Part shown: one piece after another, positions 53,443 through 61,701 of the stretch | Layout: every line of letters starts with the position of its first letter | Position numbering within the stretch: position 1 is the first letter of the stretch | NCBI GenBank assembly: GCA_003243425.1 | Contig: QFQP01000005.1 | Span: forward strand, 62,001 to 126,000 | Direction: 5' to 3' | From: Archangium gephyra | GTDB taxonomy: Bacteria; Myxococcota; Myxococcia; Myxococcales; Myxococcaceae | Length of the DNA: 64,000 nt | Notes under the pieces: model-generated | What the model saw: only the letters and a program-made list of their open reading frames with translations | Database searches by the model: none | What the model was told of the DNA's origin: nothing | Program-made: the position numbers and the translations under genes

Positions 53443-54375
53443 GTCGTTCAACAACGCCTGCACCCGCCGCCGCTCGGGCTCCGTGAAATCACGCTCGAGG
53501 AGCGCGTCGAGCTGTTTCTCGTCGGCCGCGTCGAGCGGCTCCAGCGCCTTCCGCTTCGCCTTGAAGGCCTCGAAGCGCGCCGTCCACTTCGCGCGCTCTT
53601 CATCCAACGCGCCCAGGCGCTGCGCGGCCTCGGCCCCGACCTTCGCCTCCCGCACCTGCCTGCGCTCTTCCGCGTTGAGGCCAGCCGCTTCGAAGGCGGC
53701 GGTGTCACGCACCGTGTCCTGAAGCAGCGCCGCCTCCTGCAGCACCGCGCGCGCCTCGGGAGCCAGCTTCGCGTCGAGCTCCGCCAGCTGCTCGGGCGTG
53801 GCCTGACCGCTCTGGAGCAACGCACGGCGCTCGATGGCCCAGGCGTCGGCCGCTTCTTCATCGGCGAAGAACGCACGCGTCACCTCTTCACCGAGCGTCT
53901 CGACCCGCAGCGCGTGCGCCTGCGCGAGCCGCTGCTTCAAGTCAGGCTCCGGCTGAATTCGCGCCGCAGCGTCGAGGTACTTCACGTAGCGGTCGAACAG
54001 CGCGAGCACGCGCGCGACCCGGTCTGCCGAGGCCACCGGCCTCAATTCGTTCTCGAGCCGCGTCCGCACCTGGGTGACGGTCACTTCACCAATCGCCGAC
54101 AACAGGTGATCGAACCGCCGTCGCAACGAAAGGTCGATGCGCACCGAACCATCAGGCACCCATGAGACCTCTCCATCGAGCTCGGTGCCTTTGAGCGACG
54201 GCGGCGAGGCCACCACGCGCGCCTCGACTTCACGCGCGTTGTTCGTCACGGGGCGCTGATCAGCGACGACCGGTTGATCCGCAGCAACGGCGACGGGCGC
54301 CGGCTGATCAACCGAGGCCCACCACGCAACGGCCGCCAGCAACACCAGCACCGCCGCGGCCACGCCCCACTTCAT
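53434..54375 (-). CDS. lifO: Lipase-specific foldase (secretion chaperone)
   Basis: A 313-aa steric chaperone. One N-terminal membrane helix (about 4-20), a Pro/Ala-rich linker (about 25-55), then the folding domain with S-L-K-G-T-E-L-D-G, the R-x1-x2-F-D-x3 lipase-foldase motif as R-R-R-F-D-H-L-L-S-A-I-G-E, and a long helical part ending in F-T-E-P-E-R-R-R-V-Q-A-L. It helps the lipase encoded just upstream (1-bp gap) to fold in the periplasm before export by type II secretion. Length is close to the family norm of about 340 aa. Confidence 0.88.
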   Translation of the reverse strand: MKWGVAAAVLVLLAAVAWWASVDQPAPVAVAADQPVVADQRPVTNNAREVEARVVASPPSLKGTELDGEVSWVPDGSVRIDLSLRRRFDHLLSAIGEVTVTQVRTRLENELRPVASADRVARVLALFDRYVKYLDAAARIQPEPDLKQRLAQAHALRVETLGEEVTRAFFADEEAADAWAIERRALLQSGQATPEQLAELDAKLAPEARAVLQEAALLQDTVRDTAAFEAAGLNAEERRQVREAKVGAEAAQRLGALDEERAKWTARFEAFKAKRKALEPLDAADEKQLDALLERDFTEPERRRVQALLNDSP

Positions 54376-54376
54376 C

Positions 54377-55288
54377 TCAGAGGCCGAGCCCCTTCAGACG
54401 ATTGGCCTGCGAGCGGTAGACCGACTTCGGCGACGACGAGAAGAGGCCGCGCAGACCGACCAGCTGGTTCACTTCGTCGAGGTGGTTCCACCCGTAGTCG
54501 TCGCGCAGCACCGTGCCCCAGTGCGACGAGCACTGGCCGACGAGCCCGTCGTTCTGTTCGAAGCCGAACGCGAGCGCGCCCGCGCCCATCAGCGCATCGC
54601 TGGCGTCGAGCACGTTGGTGAGCACCGAGGTTCCGCCCATCGAGTAGTAGCGCACGCCGTTCACCAGGTTCGCGCCCTGACCACACGCGCTGGTCGGCTT
54701 GCCCTGCGGGTGCTGCGCGTTGAAGGTGGCCGCGCCCGCGGTGGTGAGCGACCCGAGCGCCGCCAGGGAGTCCTGCGGCTCCGCGCTGCCGGACAAGAAG
54801 CCCACGAAGGTGCTGAGCGCGTTGATGAAGCCGGCGGTGATGGCCTCCTGGGCCGAGCCCTTCGGAGCGACGGTGCGAATGAGGTCGGCCGTCTTGCTGC
54901 CGGTGTGCGGCGAACCGACGCTGGTCACCGACGCCACGAGGTCGGGCCGCACCGAGGCGACGTAACGCGCCGTCGGCCCACCGTGGCTGTGACCGATGAG
55001 GTTGAACTTCGTGAAGCCGTACAGCGCCTTCAGGGTGTCGAGTTGATCAATCAACTGCTCGCCACGCAGCGTCGACGAATTGGCCTGCGACACGTCGACG
55101 ATGAACACCTTCGCGCCGCCGTCACGCAGCTCGCCGGGAATGCCGTGGAAGTAGTCGACGACGCCCAGCAGCGAATCGAACCCGAGCAGACCGTGCACCA
55201 GCACGATGGGGTGCCTGGTCTTCGTGTACGTGTCGGCGAACGCTGAGCCGCACAGGAGCACCGCGAGCAGAACGAGAACTCGCCGCAT
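54377..55288 (-). CDS. lipA: Family I.1/I.2 triacylglycerol lipase
   Basis: A 303-aa secreted lipase. Signal peptide (about 1-18). The oxyanion region is P-I-V-L-V-H-G-L-L-G-F-D; the nucleophile lies in G-H-S-H-G (Ser about 101), the acid in Q-N-D-G-L-V (Asp about 247), the His in W-N-H-L-D-E-V-N-Q (about 269). Cys at about 202 and 253 can form the disulfide typical of the family. The D-x-x-D calcium loop may be served by the D-E-V-N-Q-L-V-G stretch. It forms an operon with its foldase. Export needs a type II system; a lone GspF-like gene is at 14.2 kb. Confidence 0.92.
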   Translation of the reverse strand: MRRVLVLLAVLLCGSAFADTYTKTRHPIVLVHGLLGFDSLLGVVDYFHGIPGELRDGGAKVFIVDVSQANSSTLRGEQLIDQLDTLKALYGFTKFNLIGHSHGGPTARYVASVRPDLVASVTSVGSPHTGSKTADLIRTVAPKGSAQEAITAGFINALSTFVGFLSGSAEPQDSLAALGSLTTAGAATFNAQHPQGKPTSACGQGANLVNGVRYYSMGGTSVLTNVLDASDALMGAGALAFGFEQNDGLVGQCSSHWGTVLRDDYGWNHLDEVNQLVGLRGLFSSSPKSVYRSQANRLKGLGL

Positions 55289-55396
55289 GGAAACCCTCCG
55301 CAGGTGAAAAGCGGGCGCACCGTCGCGAAGTTTGATTCTTCAATCACGCCGCGCCGCGGAACCGACATCAACGCCGTGTGTGAGCCGATGTCGTCA

Positions 55397-55413
55397 GTGG
55401 AGACATTCTCCAC
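55397..55413. promoter_or_regulatory. GTGGAGA-CAT-TCTCCAC dyad between lipase and beta-helix genes
   Basis: Perfect 7-bp arms with a 3-bp centre. It lies about 108 bp before the lipase start and 58 bp before the beta-helix ATG, in a 183-bp divergent region. Likely a regulator site; no regulator gene is adjacent. Confidence 0.45.
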
Positions 55414-55471
55414 AGCGTGGAACGCGCATCGAAGGACCGTCACCTCGGAGAGTCACTTTAAGTTGCGCGGC

Positions 55472-56906
55472 ATGTCTCGATTGCTGGGAGCGGTGCTGTG
55501 CGTCGTTGGTTTCGTTGCGCAAGCGACGCCGTGCGACGCGGGTTGCGACGTGGTGCTCACCGGCAACGCGCGGAAGAACGTGAATGGCGCGGCGCTGCGA
55601 GGTGGAGAGACGGTGTGTCTGTCAGCGGGCTCCGTGAGCGACGTGTGGATTCACGACGTCAAGCCCGACGCGGGCGTGGTGACGGTGCGCGCGTGTGACG
55701 GAACGCTCCGCATCGCCGGAGGCACCAACGTCGCCATCACCGCGCAGGACGTTTCGTGGCTGCGCATCACCGGTGACGATGGCGACGGCGGCCGCGCGTT
55801 GATCATCGACGGCACCGACGCGGGCTACGTCATCGGCGTCTCTCTCGGCGGCTGCGCGCAGCACGTCGAGCTTGATCATCTCGAAGTGTTCGGCACCTCG
55901 TACACGTCGTTGCGTCACGGCTCGGAGGAAGCGGCGTGCCCCGTGCAGCGCGGGCTCTTCGTTCACGACAACTGGTTTCACGACGTCGGTGGTGAAGGTC
56001 TGTTCGTGGGCATGAACAAGGAGCCGACTTCGTTCACGTGGGAAGACGTGGAGATCGCCCGGAACGTCATCGAGCGGCCCGGGTATCAGGGCCTGAAGGT
56101 CGGTCAGGTCAAGAACGTGTGGATGCACGACAACGTCATCGTCGCGGCAGGCTCGCGCAACGTCGCGGGCGAAGACACCGGGTTTCCGATCGGCCCCCGC
56201 GTGGAGGGCGTCATCGAGCGGAACGTGGTGCTCGGTGCGCAGCGTGACTGTGTGGCCATCGGCGGGCGCGACGCGAAGCTGACGGTGAAGAACAACCTGC
56301 TCGTCGACTGTGGGAACGCGGGCATCATGCTCGGCGGCGTCGGTCACTCCAGCGAGCGCCGCATCGACCTCGTGTTCAACACCATCGTGCGCCCCGCGGC
56401 GGACGGCGTGCTCGATTGGAGCGCGGGCGATGGTGCAGGGGTGGTGGCCAACAACCTGGTGGTCGACGTGCCCACCAACAAGGCGGCGGTGGCGGTGAAG
56501 CCGAACTTCGACGCCGTCGGGAACCTGAAGTCAGCCTCAGCCGTGGACGCGTTCACGTCGACGGACGAGGGCGAGCCGCGCGCGGTGGCGAATCGGTGCG
56601 TCTCACCCGGCGCGGAATGCGGCGCTCGCGTCGACGGTGGTGGCGCTCGAGGATCTTCAGGGGTTGCTCCGAGACACCATGCCTGACGTCGGCGCGCACG
56701 AGTTCGCTGGCCTGGCGCCGGTCGTCGATGCCGGGACGCCCGATGCGGGTCAGCCTGCCGTGGACGATGCGGCAATGCCGAGCATCGACGCGGGGGAGCC
56801 TGAAGAAGCGCCTCCGGTGAGCGGTGGCTGCGGTTGTTCAGGCGGTGGAACGCCAGTGCTGGCGTGGTTGATGTTCTCACTGCTCCGAAAGCGCGCGCGG
56901 CGATGA
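55472..56906 (+). pseudogene. Right-handed beta-helix protein with a frameshifted MYXO-CTERM tail
   Basis: From ATG 55472 a signal peptide (M-S-R-L-L-G-A-V-L-C-V-V-G-F-V-A-Q-A) leads into a parallel beta-helix (about 60-370) with repeats such as W-L-R-I-T-G-D, V-E-L-D-H-L-E-V, L-F-V-H-D-N-W-F-H-D-V, and V-K-N-N-L-L-V-D. After about 56590 this frame decays and stops at 56686. The +1 frame carries what belongs there: A-L-E-D-L-Q-G-L-L-R, P-D-V-G-A-H-E-F-A-G, a Pro/Asp linker, then G-G-C-G-C-S-G-G-G, a membrane helix and R-K-R-A-R-R, which is a MYXO-CTERM-type sorting tail, ending at 56906. One base too many (or two too few) separates them. Pseudogene or indel error. Confidence 0.7.
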
Positions 56907-57222
56907 ACTTCCGCCTCGCCCGCCCGGGTGACGCCGACCGCTGCTGCGAGTTCGAACGCAGCGCCCATGAAAGCGACGAAGCCGCGACGCTCGGGACGAG
57001 CTCGACCCGCATTGCCGCAGCACCCCGACGGCTTCCTCGTGGTCGAGCTCGACGGGGTCGTGATGTCCGACGAGGCCTTCAAGGCGCTCGGTCACGACCC
57101 GGCCGCGCCCAACGCGGTCATCATGTCGGTGGTCGTCGACCCCGGGTTTCAACGTCGCGGCCACGCGTCGCAGCTCCTGCGCGAGCTCGTCGACCGTATG
57201 CGCCGCGCGAACAGGAAGAACC
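56903..57222 (+). pseudogene. Remnant of a GNAT (AANAT-like) acetyltransferase
   Basis: The ATG overlaps the beta-helix tail stop (ATGA). The first frame reads M-N-F-R-L-A-R-P-G-D-A-D-R-C-C-E-F-E-R and A-H-E-S-D-E-A-A-T-L. Around 57011-57022 coding moves to the +1 frame: H-P-D-G-F-L-V-V-E-L-D-G, M-S-D-E-A-F, H-D-P-A-A-P-N-A-V-I-M-S-V-V-V-D-P-G-F-Q-R-R-G-H-A (the acetyl-CoA loop), L-L-R-E-L-V-D-R-M. The strand pair between V-E-L-D-G and M-S-D-E and everything after about residue 105 are missing. Too many parts are gone for a simple sequencing error, so I favour real decay. Confidence 0.6.
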
Positions 57223-57397
57223 ACTCACCTGATGTGCCAACAACCTCACGTCGGGTCTACACGCGGCCTGGCGATCGCTCGGTAAACCGTCCGACTCACG
57301 CACGGCGGCGTGACGTGACACGAAGTGGTCGTCACTCGCACGTGACGACCTGGGCGCCCTGCCCCGGCCGCCGCACGCCTTCCGCTAAGCCTGTCGC

Positions 57398-58453
57398 ATG
57401 CGACTTCTTCTCTGCGCGACGGTGGCGATGGCGGTGAGCTGCACGCCTCCGGAGCCCGAGAAGCAATACACGAGCATCGAAGGCGACATTCTTCCCTTCA
57501 CCACCGAAGTCGCCGGCAAGCGCGTGAGCGGCGCGAAGGTCACCATTCTCGAGCGGCCCGACCTCTCGTTCACCACCGGGGAAGACGCGCACTTCGTGTT
57601 CGACGGCATCGCGGTGGGCACCGACGTGACGCTGGTGGTCGAGGCGGCTGGCTTCAAGAGCACGCAGACCGCGACCCTGAAGGTCGGGCCGAAGGGCATT
57701 CACCCGTTCCCGATTCAGGTGGTGTCGAACGAGCTGTACGAGTTGCTCGCGGCGTTGATGCCGCTCGCGCCGCAGGAAGATCGCTTCTGCGCCATCGCCA
57801 CCACGGCTGCGCGCTTCGGGGGCGGTCTGTACGTCGCACTTCGTCAGGGCATGCCGGGCGTCCAGGTCTTGCTCGAGCCCGCCGCGCGCCCGGAGAGCGG
57901 GCCCATCTATTTCAACGACGACGTCATCCCCGACAAGAACCAGCCCAGCACCAGCATCGACGGTGGCGTTCTGTATTACCGCGTGCCGCCGGGTGACTAC
58001 GTGATGCGGGCGAGCAAGGCGGGCGCGGTGTTCAGCGAGGTGCGCTTCAAGTGCCGCGCGGGGTACGTGGTGAATGCAGGGCCTCCGCTCGGCGTGATGG
58101 CGCACGTGAAGTCGCCTGATCATTCCCTCGGGGTCGAGCGCGCGGCGGATGAGTATTCCGAAGTGACCGACGCGCTCTGCGAGAAGACCGCAGTGTGCGT
58201 GAACGAGCGCGAGATGAGCGAGAACTACAAGGCCGCGACGATCGTCTCGTGCAAGCAGCACTTCAGGAACACGTGGGCCTTCGTCGATGAGGCATGTGCC
58301 GCGAGCAGCTTGATCAAAGAGAAGGCGAAGGCGACGTACGAGTGCCGCACCGCGAGCTGTGCCGACAACCTCGGCGAAGACGTGTGCCCTGATCAGGAGG
58401 CTGCGTTCCGCGCGGCCGAAGAGGTGTACGCGGCGTGCATCGCTTCCCGCTGA
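57398..58453 (+). CDS. Lipoprotein with a carboxypeptidase-regulatory-like domain
   Basis: A 351-aa predicted lipoprotein: M-R-L-L-L-C-A-T-V-A-M-A-V-S-C (Cys 15). Residues about 28-110 resemble a carboxypeptidase-regulatory/Ig-like beta sandwich (V-S-G-A-K-V-T-I-L-E-R-P, F-V-F-D-G-I-A-V-G-T-D-V-T-L-V-V-E-A-A-G-F). The middle contains V-L-Y-Y-R-V-P-P-G-D-Y-V-M-R-A-S, a second such unit. The C-terminal 110 residues have eight Cys in a helical setting. No exact family. Stop lies in TGATCA, shared with the convergent gene. Confidence 0.65.
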   Translation: MRLLLCATVAMAVSCTPPEPEKQYTSIEGDILPFTTEVAGKRVSGAKVTILERPDLSFTTGEDAHFVFDGIAVGTDVTLVVEAAGFKSTQTATLKVGPKGIHPFPIQVVSNELYELLAALMPLAPQEDRFCAIATTAARFGGGLYVALRQGMPGVQVLLEPAARPESGPIYFNDDVIPDKNQPSTSIDGGVLYYRVPPGDYVMRASKAGAVFSEVRFKCRAGYVVNAGPPLGVMAHVKSPDHSLGVERAADEYSEVTDALCEKTAVCVNEREMSENYKAATIVSCKQHFRNTWAFVDEACAASSLIKEKAKATYECRTASCADNLGEDVCPDQEAAFRAAEEVYAACIASR

Positions 58454-58729
58454 TCAGAACGCGCCGCCGTCGGGGTTGCCGTCGCCCGGCTGCGGCTGCG
58501 CGGGGATCGCCACGCCTTCCTTGATGGCCTTGTCGACTGCGTCCTGGTGCGCGTCGGCGGCCTTTCGCTGCTCATTCGCGGCCGCGCCGTAGAACCCGCG
58601 CGCCGCGGCCTGATCCGACTTGTACTGGTGGGCCTGCGCCCGACTCTGAGCTTCTGCGGAGGTGGTGGCACAGGCGCCGATGCATGCGAACGACGAGACG
58701 AGCACGAGGAAGCGCGTGATGGAGTTCAT
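58454..58729 (-). CDS. Small lipoprotein
   Basis: A 91-aa predicted lipoprotein, signal M-N-S-I-T-R-F-L-V-L-V-S-S-F-A-C-I-G-A-C (Cys 20). The mature part is a helical A/Q/K-rich segment (Q-S-R-A-Q-A-H-Q-Y-K-S-D-Q-A-A-A) with a Pro/Asp/Gly tail. GGAG stands 7 bp before the ATG at 58729. It is convergent with the preceding lipoprotein gene; both stops sit in one TGATCA. Function unknown. Confidence 0.6.
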   Translation of the reverse strand: MNSITRFLVLVSSFACIGACATTSAEAQSRAQAHQYKSDQAAARGFYGAAANEQRKAADAHQDAVDKAIKEGVAIPAQPQPGDGNPDGGAF

Positions 58730-58983
58730 ACCGAGCTCCACTGCGAAACCGGGACCGTCGGCCAAGCACCCGTTTCTGCTCGCACAGAAGCGCGCACCGG
58801 CGCTCGGCTCCATCATTCTGACGACGTCGACTGCGCGAGAACGAAGGAGTCCGTCAGCGCGCCAAGACCCTGAATACACTGGCGCTTCCGCCCCAAACGT
58901 CGCGGAAAATTCGCCGCAAAATGTAAACCCCGCACGCGGATTCCCGAAATGACGCAGGCGCGACGTGGCCGATACCTCGGCAT

Positions 58984-60009
58984 ATGCGCGTCATCGCTCA
59001 GCCCGCCCCGAAGCCCCAGCCGCAGCGCCGTCTCTCGGTCGGTTCCACCGGCCCTGCGGTCCTCAAGCTCGAGCAGGAACTCAAGGAGCGCGGGCTGCTC
59101 AAGGGCGCCATCGACAGCAACTTCGACAAGGCCACCCGGCAGGCGGTCAAGCGCTTCGAGCGCAGCAACGGTTGGAAGGCCAACGGCATCGTCGGTGGCC
59201 GCATCTGGAAGAAGCTCGAGCTTTCGGGCGAGGCGCACGAAGGCACCACCGCCAACGTCACCCGGGGCAAGACGAAGTTCTCCACGGTGAACATCAACGT
59301 GAAGAGCAACCCGCCCATGAGCCAGGACAAGGTGCTGCACGACGTGAAGCGCGCCGCCGCCGCTGGCGACATCATCGGGTGGAACGAGATCAGCACCGTG
59401 AAGGGCCCCAACGGCGACCGCTACTTCGACGCCATCAAGAGCCTCGGCAAGGACTGGGGGCACTACATGCCGAAGCACGGCAACTACCGCATTCCCAACC
59501 CCATCTCGTGGAAGAAGAAGGAATGGGACCTCGTCGATTCCGGCTTCCGTCGCACCCACAAGAACGGGGCCTCGGCGGGTCACACCAACGTCTCACCGGC
59601 GCGCTACGTGACGTGGGTGAAGCTCAAGAACAAGAAGACCGGTGACACCATCATTCGCATGAACACGCACCTCATCAGCGGCGCGTGGAACTCGAAGAAC
59701 AACAAGGCCAAGGAGTGGCGCAAGGACATGTGGGCCGTCCACATGCGCAAGATGGGCAACATGGTCTCGAAGTTCGAGCGCTCGGGGCTGCCGGTCATCA
59801 TCGGCGGAGACTTCAACCGCGACAGCTACAAGCTGTTCGGCAACCGCGTGAAGTACGACAACGACCTCCACGTCGGCACGCACGGCGCGAGCACGCTCGA
59901 CTACGTGATGCACACCCGGAACAAAGACCTCAAGCGCACCGGCGGCACCATTCAGCGCGGCTACGCGTCTGACCACGACGCAGTGAAGGTCAACTACCAG
60001 CTGGGCTGA
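58984..60009 (+). CDS. Peptidoglycan-binding domain fused to an EEP-type nuclease/phosphatase
   Basis: A 341-aa protein. After a Pro-rich start, a PG_binding_1 domain covers about residues 16-80 (L-S-V-G-S-T-G-P-A-V-L-K-L-E, A-I-D-S-N-F-D-K-A-T-R-Q-A-V-K-R-F-E). An endonuclease/exonuclease/phosphatase domain covers about 98-340 with the expected residues: N104/N106, E135 (G-W-N-E-I), H229 (N-T-H-L), D276 and N278 (G-G-D-F-N), D330 and H331 (S-D-H-D). The catalytic set is complete. No signal peptide is visible, so delivery would need lysis or a special system. Fusion of a wall-binding domain to a nuclease suggests action at or on a cell wall. Stop shared in TGATCA. Confidence 0.82.
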   Translation: MRVIAQPAPKPQPQRRLSVGSTGPAVLKLEQELKERGLLKGAIDSNFDKATRQAVKRFERSNGWKANGIVGGRIWKKLELSGEAHEGTTANVTRGKTKFSTVNINVKSNPPMSQDKVLHDVKRAAAAGDIIGWNEISTVKGPNGDRYFDAIKSLGKDWGHYMPKHGNYRIPNPISWKKKEWDLVDSGFRRTHKNGASAGHTNVSPARYVTWVKLKNKKTGDTIIRMNTHLISGAWNSKNNKAKEWRKDMWAVHMRKMGNMVSKFERSGLPVIIGGDFNRDSYKLFGNRVKYDNDLHVGTHGASTLDYVMHTRNKDLKRTGGTIQRGYASDHDAVKVNYQLG

Positions 60010-60363
60010 TCACTCTGCCGGCAGCGCAGCGAACACCTTCTCGAGCTGCTGCCGGTGGTGGGCGACGATGTCGGCGGGCGTGCCCATGCTGGCAGCGCGC
60101 GCCGCGAGATTCTCGACGGCCGCGGCCAACGTCGCGATGGTCGGCGCATCGAAATCGCCACCCGTCGCTCGAAACGAGAGCCGCACGGCGCCTTCGACCA
60201 TGCGCCGCAGTTCCTCGTCGCTGGTCGGGGCACCGAGCCTGTCTGCCGCTCGAGAAAAGGTCTCTCGTTGCGCTTCGAAGAAGCACTGCACGACGAGGTT
60301 CCTTGCCGCTTCAATCGTCAGCGCCGAGAGCTGCGATGCATCAATCTCGAGTCGTTGGACCAT
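60010..60363 (-). CDS. Hypothetical helical protein
   Basis: A 117-aa soluble, mainly helical protein: L-S-A-L-T-I-E-A-A-R-N-L-V-V-Q-C-F-F-E-A-Q, E-E-L-R-R-M-V-E-G-A-V-R-L-S-F. No family recognised. Start ATG 60363. It is convergent with the nuclease gene and lies 55 bp downstream of the SET gene on the same strand, so it may close the hprK-rapZ-SET operon. Confidence 0.55.
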   Translation of the reverse strand: MVQRLEIDASQLSALTIEAARNLVVQCFFEAQRETFSRAADRLGAPTSDEELRRMVEGAVRLSFRATGGDFDAPTIATLAAAVENLAARAASMGTPADIVAHHRQQLEKVFAALPAE

Positions 60364-60418
60364 GCGCGATGATGAACGGCTGCACGGCGCGCGTCCACCC
60401 GGGCTCCGGTGCCAGACG

Positions 60419-60847
60419 TCAAAGCTTCTGCGTCACCAGGTGGAGCTCTTCTTCGCGCACGATGATGCCGCGGCATTTTGCGGCACCGCAGAAACACTTC
60501 TGGGCGTGCTCCGCAGAGAACTCGTAGTCGAAGGTGATTTCTTCGCCGGCCTTGATGTCGCGCCACGCGTAGACACGGGCCCAGGGCTCGCCGTTCTCGT
60601 CGACGCCGAGGTCGATTTCAGCGTTGGCCTCACACGAGTGGTTGATCCACCGCGTCTGGCAGACCATGTCGAACGAGAGCACGTCGGTGATGCGCAGCGT
60701 GTAGGTGTCGTCCCACCACTCGCCGTCGTGCCACGCGACGCCTTCCACGTCGCCCAACACTTCACCTTCAGCGAAATCACGAAGCGCCTTCACGCCATAG
60801 CCATGCATGGGCGAGCGGAAGACCCGAAGACCTGGAACCAACGGCAT
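60419..60847 (-). CDS. SET-domain protein
   Basis: A 142-aa SET domain with post-SET cysteines. Motifs: S-P-M-H-G-Y-G-V-K-A near residue 12, N-H-S-C-E-A-N-A-E (69-77), G-E-E-I-T-F-D-Y-E-F (101-110), and C-F-C-G-A-A-K-C-R-G (118-127), which with C72 can hold the zinc ion. SET proteins transfer methyl groups from S-adenosylmethionine to lysines; bacterial targets are mostly unknown. All key residues are present. The ATG at 60847 follows AAGGAA inside the end of rapZ, so it is cotranscribed with hprK and rapZ. Confidence 0.85.
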   Translation of the reverse strand: MPLVPGLRVFRSPMHGYGVKALRDFAEGEVLGDVEGVAWHDGEWWDDTYTLRITDVLSFDMVCQTRWINHSCEANAEIDLGVDENGEPWARVYAWRDIKAGEEITFDYEFSAEHAQKCFCGAAKCRGIIVREEELHLVTQKL

Positions 60848-60852
60848 GACGA

Positions 60853-61701
60853 CTATTCCTTGTCGACGTCGCGGTCCCACAGCTGGGCCGTGCCGCCGAA
60901 GTTCGATTGCTTGAGACGTTGTGTGAGCGCGTGCGCCACCGCGACCGAGCGGTGTTTGCCGCCCGTGCAGCCGATGGCCACGGTGACGTAGCTCTTCCCC
61001 TCCTTCTGGTAGCGGGGAACGAGGAACTCGAGCAGCTCGTAGGTCTTGTCGAGGAACACCCACGCGTCGGGGCGGTCGAGCACGAACGACGCGACGCGCG
61101 GGTCTTTGCCGGTGAGCGCCTTCAGTTCGGGCACGAAGTACGGGTTGGGCATGAAGCGCACGTCGAGCACCATGTCGGCGTTCGAGGGCACGCCGTACTT
61201 GAAGCCGAAGGACATCACGGTGAGCGAGAGCCCGTTGTTGCCGCCTCCGAAGCGCGCGGTGATCTGCCGGCGCAGCTCGTGAACGGTGAGGCTCGAGGTA
61301 TCGAGCACGTGTTCGGCGTGGTCACGCAGCGGGCGCAGCGCTTCACGTTCTTTGGCGATGCCCTCGAGCACGCCACCACTGCCCGCGAGCGGGTGACGGC
61401 GGCGCGTCTCGGAATAGCGGCGGGCGAGCGCTTCGTCTGACGAGTCGAGGAACAGCACCTCGACACGGTGACCGGCGCGGCGCGCTTCTTCGAGCGCCTG
61501 GGGCACGTCTTTCAAGAAGCGCTGCTCGCGCACGTCGACCACGAAGGCCAGCTGGTCGCGCGTCTCGCCCAGCTCGGTGACCTTCATGAGCAGCGGCGCC
61601 GGCAGGTTGTCGATGCAGAACCAGCCCGCGTCTTCCAGCGCGCGCACGGCCGTCGTCTTGCCCGAGCCCGACATGCCGGAGATGAGGATGATGCTCTTCA
61701 C
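60853..61701 (-). CDS. rapZ: RapZ-type nucleotide-binding protein
   Basis: A 282-aa protein. Walker A G-M-S-G-S-G-K-T at 9-16, D-N-L-P-A-P-L-L near 31, and the C-terminal F-G-F-K-Y-G-V-P, D-V-R-F-M-P-N-P-Y and I-G-C-T-G-G-K-H-R-S-V-A-V. In E. coli RapZ senses glucosamine-6-phosphate and guides RNase E to GlmZ; in other bacteria its role differs, often tied to wall precursors. The GTG at 61701 lies in the hprK stop (GTGA), so they are coupled. Length is normal. The usual PTS genes do not follow. Confidence 0.93.
   Translation of the reverse strand: MKSIILISGMSGSGKTTAVRALEDAGWFCIDNLPAPLLMKVTELGETRDQLAFVVDVREQRFLKDVPQALEEARRAGHRVEVLFLDSSDEALARRYSETRRRHPLAGSGGVLEGIAKEREALRPLRDHAEHVLDTSSLTVHELRRQITARFGGGNNGLSLTVMSFGFKYGVPSNADMVLDVRFMPNPYFVPELKALTGKDPRVASFVLDRPDAWVFLDKTYELLEFLVPRYQKEGKSYVTVAIGCTGGKHRSVAVAHALTQRLKQSNFGGTAQLWDRDVDKE

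Noticed and set aside
58965..59645. 226-aa plus-strand frame over the nuclease gene
   Set aside because: Overlaps the well-supported PG-binding/EEP gene in another frame and is rich in Arg/Gln/His.
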